Of a stretch of 64,000 bases of DNA, positions 58,493 through 64,000 are shown piece by piece; the stretch's first letter is position 1; every line of letters starts with the position of its first letter. The notes under the pieces are model-generated. The model did no database searches and was not told the DNA's origin. It saw only the letters and a list, made by a program, of their open reading frames with translations. Source of the stretch: Paenibacillus glycinis (GTDB taxonomy: Bacteria; Bacillota; Bacilli; Paenibacillales; Paenibacillaceae); contig NZ_JAAAMV010000009.1 of NCBI RefSeq assembly GCF_009909185.1, forward strand, positions 62,001 to 126,000. Reading direction: 5' to 3'. Made by a program: the position numbers and the translations under genes.

Positions 58493-58529
58493 CAAAAAAG
58501 CGGCTGTCTTATCGACAGCCGCTTTTTTG
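58493..58529. terminator. strong terminator after the LysR gene
   Basis: GCGGCTGTC (58500-58508) pairs with GACAGCCGC (58514-58522), flanked by six As and six Ts. Confidence 0.9.
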
Positions 58530-58570
58530 CCGTTCGCGCGCCTGCAGCGACGGATACTGGGAATCATTGC

Positions 58571-58743
58571 TTGGAATATTCGTTCCAAAAACCGTTGACC
58601 GGACGGAGAGGAAGAGCTACAATAACTTTGGAACAAATATTCCAAATTAATCGAGGTGAACAACGAAATCAGCAGGATAGAGCGTAATATCATTGCGAAT
58701 TGCACATCATTAATGCCTTTAATTATTAGAATATACATTCCAA
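58571..58743 (+). promoter_or_regulatory. aldehyde dehydrogenase promoter with three TTGGAA-N6-TTCCAA operators
   Basis: Operators at 58571-58588 and 58628-58645 are perfect TTGGAA-N6-TTCCAA dyads. A third at 58726-58743 has one mismatch (TTAGAA-N6-TTCCAA). Between the first two lies -35 TTGACC (58595-58600) and, 17 bp on, -10 TACAAT (58618-58623). Operator 2 would overlap the transcription start, as expected for a repressor. The TetR gene at 60340 is the nearest candidate repressor. Confidence 0.75.
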
Positions 58744-58768
58744 TTCCATAAAAAGAGGAGATTAAAAC

Positions 58769-60196
58769 ATGAAAATTTACGATAAACTATTTATCGGCGG
58801 TCAATGGAAGGCTCCCGTAAACGGAGAACGACTGGAGATTCGTTCCCCGCATGACCAATCCGTCGTCGGACGCGCGGCGCAAGCTTCCCCGGCCGACATC
58901 GACCTGGCCGTCGCGATCGCCAGGGATGCCTTCGATAACGGCCCTTGGCCGAAAATGAAGCCAAGCGAGCGACAAGCCGTCATCGCGCGATTCAACGCGC
59001 TGCATGCGGCGCGCGCCGATGAGATCGCCGCCTTGATCACGTCCGAGAACGGCACGCCTCGCTGGTTCACGAACGCGGTGCAGCGCTCGCTGGCCGAACA
59101 GACGAACGCTTACCTTCGCGCCGCGGAAACGTACGGATGGGAAGAAAGCTTGAACGACGGCAAAGGTCCGATCATTCGCCGCGAAGCCGTCGGCGTCGTC
59201 GCCGCGATCATTCCCTGGAACACGCCGCACCAATCGGCGCTCGCGAAGATGATCCCCGCGCTGCTGGCGGGCTGCGCGGTCATCCTCAAAGCATCGCCCG
59301 AAACGTCGATCGACGCGCTGCTGCTCGGGGAGATCTTCGCCGAAGCCGGCGTTCCGGAAGGCGTCGTCAGCATCGTTCCCGCCGGCCGCGAAACGAGCGA
59401 ATACTTGGTCTCCCATCCCGGCGTCGACAAAATCGCGTTTACCGGCTCGACCGGTGCCGGCCGCCGGATCGCGTCGATCGCGGGCGAACAGCTGAAGCGC
59501 GCGAGCTTGGAGCTGGGCGGCAAGTCCGCGACGATCATACTGGACGACGCGGACTTGGAAGCCGCGATTCAAGGCTTGAAATATACGTCATTCATCAATA
59601 ACGGGGAAAGCTGCATCGCGCATACCCGCGTCCTGGTCTCCAAGAAACGCTATGAAGAGGCCGTCGAGCTGCTGAAGGTCATGACGGAAAGCCTTGCGGT
59701 AGGAGATCCCGCGGATCCCGCGACGTTCATCGGACCGTTGGTCAGAGCCGACCAGCAGAAACGCGTTCAATCCTACATCGAGCTGGGCATTCAGGAAGGC
59801 GCTCGCCTGGTAACCGGCGGAGCGGGCGTTCCGGCGGGTCTGGAGGACGGTTATTACGTCAAGCCTACGGTGTTCGCGGACGTCGACAACGGCATGCGCA
59901 TTGCCCGGGAAGAGATATTCGGGCCCGTCCTGGTCGTCATTCCTTACGAGGACGAGGCCGATGCCGTGCGCATCGCGAACGATTCGCCGTTCGGCCTGTC
60001 GGGGGGAGTATGGTCCGGCACGCTCGAGCATGGTCTCGACATCGCCCGCCGAATCCGCACGGGCTACTTTATCGTCAACGGCGCATCGGCATCGTACGAA
60101 GCGCCGTTCGGAGGCTTCAAAGCGAGCGGCATCGGCCGCGAGTTCGGCGTCGCGGGGCTAGGCGCGTACGTCGAGCAAAAAGCGATCAACATTTAA
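58769..60196 (+). CDS. aldehyde dehydrogenase
   Basis: In this 475-residue NAD(P)-dependent ALDH the cofactor-site segment PWNTPHQSALAKMIPALLAGC, FTGSTGAGRRIA, catalytic Glu in LELGGKSATIILDDAD and catalytic Cys in NNGESCIAHTRVLVSK (GESC instead of the more usual GQxC) are present. The protein ends GREFGVAGLGAYVEQKAI. It oxidises an aldehyde to the acid; the substrate is undefined. AAAGAGGAG precedes the ATG. It is controlled by the operator array immediately upstream. Confidence 0.95.
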   Translation: MKIYDKLFIGGQWKAPVNGERLEIRSPHDQSVVGRAAQASPADIDLAVAIARDAFDNGPWPKMKPSERQAVIARFNALHAARADEIAALITSENGTPRWFTNAVQRSLAEQTNAYLRAAETYGWEESLNDGKGPIIRREAVGVVAAIIPWNTPHQSALAKMIPALLAGCAVILKASPETSIDALLLGEIFAEAGVPEGVVSIVPAGRETSEYLVSHPGVDKIAFTGSTGAGRRIASIAGEQLKRASLELGGKSATIILDDADLEAAIQGLKYTSFINNGESCIAHTRVLVSKKRYEEAVELLKVMTESLAVGDPADPATFIGPLVRADQQKRVQSYIELGIQEGARLVTGGAGVPAGLEDGYYVKPTVFADVDNGMRIAREEIFGPVLVVIPYEDEADAVRIANDSPFGLSGGVWSGTLEHGLDIARRIRTGYFIVNGASASYEAPFGGFKASGIGREFGVAGLGAYVEQKAINI

Positions 60197-60339
60197 TCCC
60201 GTTCATCACTTCCGTGAACCGCGACCCGCGAGATGGACGATTGCAGCCGCGGCGTCCCTTGCGGGTCTTCCATGCTTGCTCGCCTAACTTGACATGGGCT
60301 GCTTTATGATACTAAAGTTAAGCTCAAGAGGTGGGGCGG

Positions 60340-60903
60340 ATGAGCAAGAAAAAAGACATTATGGATGCGACGCTCGCATTGATCCACGAGGAAGGGCTCC
60401 AATCGGTGACCTTCTCCAAACTGTTCAAGCGGGCGGGCGTAGGGTCCGGGACGATATATAATTACTTCGCGAACAAGGAAGAGCTCGTGAACGCCGTTTA
60501 TAAAGATGCCCGCATGCTCATGGGGGAATACCTGCTGCGGGATTTCGACCCGCAAGCAAGCTTGTACGAGCGATTCAAGCGTCTTCAGCTCAATCGGCTG
60601 AATTTCGGCATCGACTTTCCCATGGAATTTCTGTTTATCGACAGCTATTCCTTCTCGCCGTATATCTCGTCGGAGCTGCGGAACATGGACGATGCGCGCA
60701 ATTCGGGAGAAGTGATCCTATCCCTGATCGTCGAAGGCCAGAAGCAGGGGATAATCAAGGAAATGGATTCGCATCTCTGCCATCAGTTGATTCACGGCAT
60801 CATATCCTCGATCCTGAAGGGGCTCTACATCGAGAAATACCCCATGAACGAGACGCAGGTTCAACAGGTGCTGGAAGCGTCTTGGAAAGCGATACTCGTC
60901 TAA
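60340..60903 (+). CDS. TetR-family transcriptional regulator
   Basis: In this 187-residue protein the N-terminal HTH KKDIMDATLALIHEEGLQSVTFSKLFKRAGVGSGTIYNYFANKEELVNAVY is typical TetR, followed by a helical ligand domain. ATG 60340 has AGAGGTGGGG upstream. TTGACA (about 60290) starts a probable promoter. It may repress the upstream ALDH, but its own promoter lacks a clear TTGGAA dyad, which weakens that link. Confidence 0.92.
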   Translation: MSKKKDIMDATLALIHEEGLQSVTFSKLFKRAGVGSGTIYNYFANKEELVNAVYKDARMLMGEYLLRDFDPQASLYERFKRLQLNRLNFGIDFPMEFLFIDSYSFSPYISSELRNMDDARNSGEVILSLIVEGQKQGIIKEMDSHLCHQLIHGIISSILKGLYIEKYPMNETQVQQVLEASWKAILV

Positions 60904-60905
60904 GA

Positions 60906-60927
60906 AGCAGCCTTCGGGCTGTTTTTT
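60906..60927 (+). terminator. intrinsic terminator after tetR
   Basis: CAGCC (60908-60912) and GGCTG (60917-60921), one base longer with wobble, form a stem followed by six Ts. Confidence 0.75.
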
Positions 60928-60981
60928 ATTACCCGCTCCGTTGTTGGGGTCATGGATACCAGGGGCGAATAAAGTGATTAC

Positions 60982-61021
60982 AAAATTAACTTGTGCAAAA
61001 TTTAATGAAACGTTATATAAT
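60982..61021 (+). promoter_or_regulatory. ohrR promoter with a shared ATTAA(C/G)TTGTGCA box
   Basis: AAAATTAACTTGTGCA (60982-60997) differs by one base from AAAATTAAGTTGTGCA at 62217-62232 near the glutathione peroxidase gene. -10 TATAAT lies at 61016-61021. The box is the probable OhrR-type operator. Confidence 0.55.
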
Positions 61022-61065
61022 AGAGCGACGGTATCCGAATACGAGCGAAGGAGGTATCCCGTCCA

Positions 61066-61503
61066 ATGGAAATGGAACTCGATGACATGCTGTGCTTCTC
61101 CATATACGCAGCCTCCCGTGAACTCACGCGGCTGTACCGACCGATACTGGATCAATTCGGCCTGACCTATCCGCAATATTTGGTCATGGTCGTGCTATGG
61201 AAGCACGGCAATACGACGGTCACGGCGCTAGGGGACAAGCTGCTGCTCGATACCGGCACGTTGACGCCATTGTTGAAAAGGCTGCAGGAAGCCAAGCTCA
61301 TCGACCGCAAACGCTCGATCGAGGACGAACGGAAAGTGGAGATCGGCTTGACGGAGAAGGGCGCGGCTCTGGAAGCGCAGCTGAAGGACGTGTCGCGGAA
61401 CCTGTTCGTCGAGCTTTGCAAGACGGAAGAGAATTACGTGCAGACGCTGGCGGCCGTCCAGAAGCTGCTGAAGGATGCCCAGGTGTTATCGGGACGCGAA
61501 TGA
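61066..61503 (+). CDS. ohrR: OhrR-type MarR-family peroxide sensor
   Basis: This 145-residue MarR-fold protein has the reactive N-terminal Cys of OhrR in LDDMLCFSIYAASREL and the winged helix with LTYPQYLVMVVLWKHGNTTVTALGDKLLLDTGTLTPLLKRL. OhrR senses organic hydroperoxides by oxidation of that Cys and then releases its operators. AAGGAGG lies upstream. Its operator-like box recurs at the glutathione peroxidase promoter; an ohr gene is 34 kb away at 26603. Confidence 0.93.
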   Translation: MEMELDDMLCFSIYAASRELTRLYRPILDQFGLTYPQYLVMVVLWKHGNTTVTALGDKLLLDTGTLTPLLKRLQEAKLIDRKRSIEDERKVEIGLTEKGAALEAQLKDVSRNLFVELCKTEENYVQTLAAVQKLLKDAQVLSGRE

Positions 61504-61530
61504 AAACGAAATGCGGCAATCAAGCGGAAA

Positions 61531-61558
61531 GAGAGGCGATCAGGCGCCTCTCTTTTTT
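61531..61558 (+). terminator. intrinsic terminator after ohrR
   Basis: GAGAGGCG (61531-61538) pairs with CGCCTCTC (61545-61552), followed by six Ts. Confidence 0.9.
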
Positions 61559-61646
61559 ATTTGACCTATCGTCGAGAAAGCGCAGCTGCAGGAAGCGAGC
61601 ATTCAAGCGGAAATGCAGCGGAACATCACGCGATCGTTCTAACGCC

Positions 61647-61690
61647 AAAGAGGAGCAATCGGCAGAAGGGATCTGCGCGATTGCTCCTTT
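61647..61690 (-). terminator. terminator of the glutathione peroxidase gene
   Basis: AAAGAGGAGCAATCG (61647-61661) pairs with CGATTGCTCCTTT (61678-61690), with an inner GCAGA/TCTGC stem. On the minus strand it lies just past the peroxidase stop. Confidence 0.75.
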
Positions 61691-61709
61691 GATGTGGCGA
61701 GCGGACGGG

Positions 61710-62186
61710 TTACAGCAAGCCGGCGACGTCTTTTTCCAGCTCCGACGGCTTATCGGTGGAGCCGAACCGTTTCAGCACCTTGCCGCTGCGGTCGACGAGG
61801 AACTTGGTAAAGTTCCATTTGATCGATTTGGAGCCGAGCACGCCCGGCGCGGATTTCTTCAGATGCTGGAACAACGGGTGGGCATTGTCGCCGTTCACTT
61901 CGGTTTTCTCGAAGAGCGGGAAGGAGACGCCGAAATTGATTTCGCAGAAGCTGTGGATGTCTTCGTTGGAGCGTTTCTCTCCGCTGCCGAACTGGTTCGT
62001 AGGGAAGCCCAGAATTTCGAAGCCTTCGTCCTTGTGCTTGGCGTACAGCTCTTGAAGCTCCTTGTATTGCGACGTGAACATGCAGTTGCTCGCCGTGTTG
62101 ACGATCAGCAATACTTTGCCTTCGTATTCGCGCAGCGATTTGGCTTCGCCTTTAACCGTTCTGACTTCAAAATCGTAAATGGACAT
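61710..62186 (-). CDS. glutathione peroxidase-family thiol peroxidase
   Basis: This 158-residue protein has the GPx motifs VLLIVNTASNCMFTSQYKELQ (peroxidatic Cys at residue ~35), FEILGFPTNQFGSGE and IKWNFTKFLVDRSG. Bacillales homologues (BsaA/Gpo) are Cys-type, thioredoxin- or bacilliredoxin-dependent peroxidases rather than true glutathione enzymes. A promoter TTGACC-17-TATACT is readable on the minus strand at 62253-62281. Shared boxes indicate co-control with ohrR. Confidence 0.94.
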   Translation of the reverse strand: MSIYDFEVRTVKGEAKSLREYEGKVLLIVNTASNCMFTSQYKELQELYAKHKDEGFEILGFPTNQFGSGEKRSNEDIHSFCEINFGVSFPLFEKTEVNGDNAHPLFQHLKKSAPGVLGSKSIKWNFTKFLVDRSGKVLKRFGSTDKPSELEKDVAGLL

Positions 62187-62216
62187 GATACCTCATCCTC
62201 TCATTTTATATTGCCT

Positions 62217-62296
62217 AAAATTAAGTTGTGCACTTCGTATCTCACAGGTATGAGTATACCGCTAAAATAAGAATCGGTCAATTATATTTTGCACAA
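62217..62296 (-). promoter_or_regulatory. glutathione peroxidase promoter with two OhrR-like boxes
   Basis: On the minus strand -35 TTGACC (62276-62281) and -10 TATACT (62253-62258) are 17 bp apart. TTGTGCAAAATATAAT (62281-62296) abuts the -35, and AAAATTAAGTTGTGCA (62217-62232, + strand) lies downstream of the start. Both resemble the box at the ohrR promoter. Confidence 0.65.
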
Positions 62297-62377
62297 TATG
62301 ATATGGGAAAATTAGATATGGCGATATCCGCCTTTTCACTGGAACGGCGGCACCGAACGGTAAGCGATTCATCAGCC

Positions 62378-62405
62378 AAGGACACCTGGAGCGGTGTCCT
62401 TTTTG
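62378..62405 (+). terminator. orphan intrinsic terminator
   Basis: AAGGACACC (62378-62386) pairs with GGTGTCCTT (62393-62401), then Ts. No gene on the + strand precedes it within the spacer, so it may belong to a short untranslated transcript. Confidence 0.7.
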
Positions 62406-62533
62406 TCTTGCAGCAGCAAACGAACATTTCGGTGCGGTTGGTAGAATGCCCTGATCGTTCTGCCTGCCGTCTGTATACGCTAGTAAGGATGGAGACGCGG
62501 AGTTTCCATTTGGAAGAGGAGGATGAATGAGCG

Positions 62534-62935
62534 ATGAAGATTATCGTAAACGAGAGAGAGCTGAAAGAATATTTCGACGGGCTTGCTCGTCTGCTGCCGC
62601 CGCCGAACGGAGCGCGGCCGCCGGCATCGGACTCGCTTGACGCATCGGCGCTTATCGAAGAGCTGCGTCAGTCGATACGCGAGGAGATGGCATCGATCCA
62701 ACTTGCGGCGCAGCGCGATGCCGGCGCGCATGCCTTGAATAAACTGGGGCAAATCTTCGAGCCGCACGCAGGCAAACCGGCCGAATTGTTAACCTCGGCC
62801 GGCATCGTGGAAGGCACGATCGCGAAGGTCGGCGCCGATTATTTGGCCGTGCGCGAACACGGCGGGACAAGCGTCCTGGTGCCGCTGGACCAGCTGGTCG
62901 CCTTTCAATTAACGGGAAAGCAGGTGGAGCGATGA
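62534..62935 (+). CDS. hypothetical protein with a C-terminal small-barrel (DUF2642-like) domain
   Basis: This 133-residue protein starts MKIIVNERELKEYFDGLARLL, has a Pro/Ala linker, a helix (ALIEELRQSIREEMASIQ), and a C-terminal strand-rich part AELLTSAGIVEGTIAKVGAD...VLVPLDQLVAFQL like DUF2642/YuzF-type spore proteins. Its stop overlaps the start of the next small barrel gene. GAGGAGG lies upstream. It heads the operon with two glycosyltransferases. Confidence 0.65.
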   Translation: MKIIVNERELKEYFDGLARLLPPPNGARPPASDSLDASALIEELRQSIREEMASIQLAAQRDAGAHALNKLGQIFEPHAGKPAELLTSAGIVEGTIAKVGADYLAVREHGGTSVLVPLDQLVAFQLTGKQVER

Positions 62936-63123
62936 TCGAAGAGCTGCAGTCGCTCGTGAATAAAGAGGTTCAGATCGCGAGCGCCCTGGAAACGTTGCAA
63001 GGCACGCTCGTGTCGGTAGACGGGGCATCGGTGACGCTCCGCACGTCGGAGATTTTCGGTTATGAGAGCGGCAGCTATGCGATCGTTCAGCTGCGCTTCA
63101 TTTCTTATATTCGCTCGCTGTAA
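62932..63123 (+). CDS. 63-residue small barrel-like (DUF2642-like) protein
   Basis: The product MIEELQSLVNKEVQIASALE continues TLQGTLVSVDGASVTLRTSE and ends QLRFISYIRSL, an all-strand layout typical of tiny LSm/SH3-like proteins. The ATG overlaps the previous stop by four bases and GGTGGAG lies before it. It probably functions together with the 62534 product, perhaps as a paired spore-surface component. Confidence 0.65.
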   Translation: MIEELQSLVNKEVQIASALETLQGTLVSVDGASVTLRTSEIFGYESGSYAIVQLRFISYIRSL

Positions 63124-63154
63124 CGATGATGGAAGATAAGGGAGGAGAGGCAAC

Positions 63155-63883
63155 ATGTCGTTTCAACGCGTGCCGGGACTGGTCAGCGTGGTCGTCACGG
63201 TCTACAACAAGCTTCCTTATCTGACGGAATGCTTGACGAGCCTGCTCGATCAAACCTACGCGAGCTGGGAGCTCATACTCGTCGACGATGCATCCACGGA
63301 CGGGTCCTACGAACATGCCGTGAACTGGCTTAACGTCAACGAGCCGGCGCTTCGGGAGGGCAAAGGCATTAATTTGCTGCGGCTGCCGCGCAATACCGGC
63401 TACGCCGGCGCCATTACGGCCGGGATGTATTTGGCCAAAGGCGAGTTTATCGCCATCCAGGATGCCGATGACCTGTCGCATCCGGAGCGGCTGGCAAGGC
63501 AAGTCCGCCATCTGAACCATCATCCGCAGATCGAGCTGCTCGGCACGAACTACGAAGTGTTCGAGGACGGGCAGCCGGACCGCAGGATGCCGGTGTATTG
63601 GCTTAAATACGGCGAGCAGATCGGAAAGGTTTACGCGGAAGGCGGGCACTGCATCTGTCATGGAACCGTGATGTTCCGCGGGACGGTATTCGATCGCATC
63701 GGCGGACATACGCGGCGCATCGAAGGCGCGGAGGATTACGAATTCATCGCCAAAGTGATCCGCTCGGGTGCGAGGAACGTGGACAATTTGCGGGAGGTGC
63801 TGTATTACTACCGCAAGCATCAGCAGCAGCGCTCGCGCGACTATTTCGGCAAATCGAAGAAGGAGCACGGCCATGACGCGTAA
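63155..63883 (+). CDS. GT2-family glycosyltransferase
   Basis: The 242-residue GT-A enzyme begins LVSVVVTVYNKLPYLTECLTSLLDQTYASWELILVDDASTDGS, with the nucleotide-sugar DxD-like motif in IAIQDADDLSHPERLARQ and a C-terminal EDYEFIAKVIR block. It has no membrane segment. It transfers an activated sugar to an unknown acceptor, possibly a spore-surface or cell-wall glycan given the operon. GGAGGAGAG precedes the ATG. Confidence 0.93.
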   Translation: MSFQRVPGLVSVVVTVYNKLPYLTECLTSLLDQTYASWELILVDDASTDGSYEHAVNWLNVNEPALREGKGINLLRLPRNTGYAGAITAGMYLAKGEFIAIQDADDLSHPERLARQVRHLNHHPQIELLGTNYEVFEDGQPDRRMPVYWLKYGEQIGKVYAEGGHCICHGTVMFRGTVFDRIGGHTRRIEGAEDYEFIAKVIRSGARNVDNLREVLYYYRKHQQQRSRDYFGKSKKEHGHDA

Positions 63884-64000
63884 CCGGATCCGACTGCTGA
63901 TGGTGATGGACAGCTTGGCCGTCGGCGGCACGGAAACGTACGTGCTGAGCCTGGTGAAAGCTTTCCCTTCGCTCGGCGTCATGCCGGCATACGCGGGCGG
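63873..64000 (+). CDS. start of a GT4-family glycosyltransferase (3'-truncated by the window)
   Basis: The ATG at 63873 overlaps the GT2 gene by 11 bases. The 42 available codons read RIRLLMVMDSLAVGGTETYVLSLVKAF, the GT-B N-terminal strand and the GGTET loop typical of GT4 enzymes. The gene runs off the window. Confidence 0.85.
   Translation, partial: MTRNRIRLLMVMDSLAVGGTETYVLSLVKAFPSLGVMPAYAG

Noticed and set aside
62228-62530. 100-codon + strand frame between the peroxidase and the DUF2642-like gene
   Set aside because: It runs through the peroxidase promoter, the OhrR-like boxes and the terminator at 62378, and no ribosome binding site is near its start.

Overview
The window looks like chromosomal DNA of a GC-rich, endospore-forming Firmicute of the Paenibacillus/Cohnella type. 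The evidence is a tricistronic GerA/GerB/GerC germinant-receptor operon, a type II (CoaW-like) pantothenate kinase, strong AGGAGG-type ribosome binding sites, sigma-A promoters and many one-component regulators. I see no rRNA or tRNA gene, no CRISPR array, no phage module and no intact transposase. The genus is an inference from gene content only.

Region by region. (1) 1-10065 is one collinear catabolic island on the + strand. It holds the end of a PxpC-type subunit, a NitT/TauT-type ABC importer, a UbiD-family decarboxylase, a PxpA (LamB/YcsF) protein, a fumarate-reductase-like flavoprotein with a tiny 2Fe-2S partner, a 4,5-dihydroxyphthalate-decarboxylase-like protein and an LLM flavin monooxygenase. 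Together these suggest uptake, decarboxylation, ring oxidation, reduction and ATP-dependent lactam opening of a carboxylated N-heterocycle. (2) 10.5-16.6 kb holds regulator/enzyme pairs (HxlR with a haloalkane-dehalogenase-like hydrolase, MerR with an SDR, LysR with a cupin) plus very small beta-barrel-like proteins. (3) 17.1-20.7 kb is a ger operon on the minus strand. (4) 20.7-31.2 kb has a SASA-type esterase, MarR/DoxX with matching operators, an MRJP-like protein, an SDR, an Ohr/isochorismatase/MFS operon, GNAT, DUF1003 and cupin proteins.

(5) 31.4-37.4 kb has an acetolactate synthase pair, a LysR regulator and a TehA/SLAC1-type permease. The ALS operon and the permease share a near-identical promoter/operator module. 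(6) 37.4-39.3 kb has a possible structured RNA, a (GGGFP)n repeat protein and an unknown protein behind a strong promoter. (7) 40-45 kb carries four collinear hydrolases (GH19 chitinase with a fascin-like domain, GH16 glucanase with carbohydrate-binding modules, GH25 muramidase, lipase-like protein), none with a visible signal peptide. (8) 46.9-50.9 kb is a gene graveyard (remnants of GH127, GH39 and AAC(3)-family genes) around an intact coaW. (9) 51-62 kb has a divergent PRPP synthetase, DinB, ABM and DJ-1/PfpI proteins, two LysR regulators, GNAT, an old-yellow-enzyme homologue, an aldehyde dehydrogenase behind a triple-operator promoter, TetR, OhrR and glutathione peroxidase. (10) 62.5 kb to the end starts an operon of two small beta-barrel proteins followed by GT2 and GT4 glycosyltransferases, possibly for spore or cell-surface glycosylation.

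A recurring theme between 10 and 62 kb is small sensor-plus-detoxification cassettes for electrophiles and peroxides. Several have palindromic operators that can be read directly from the sequence.
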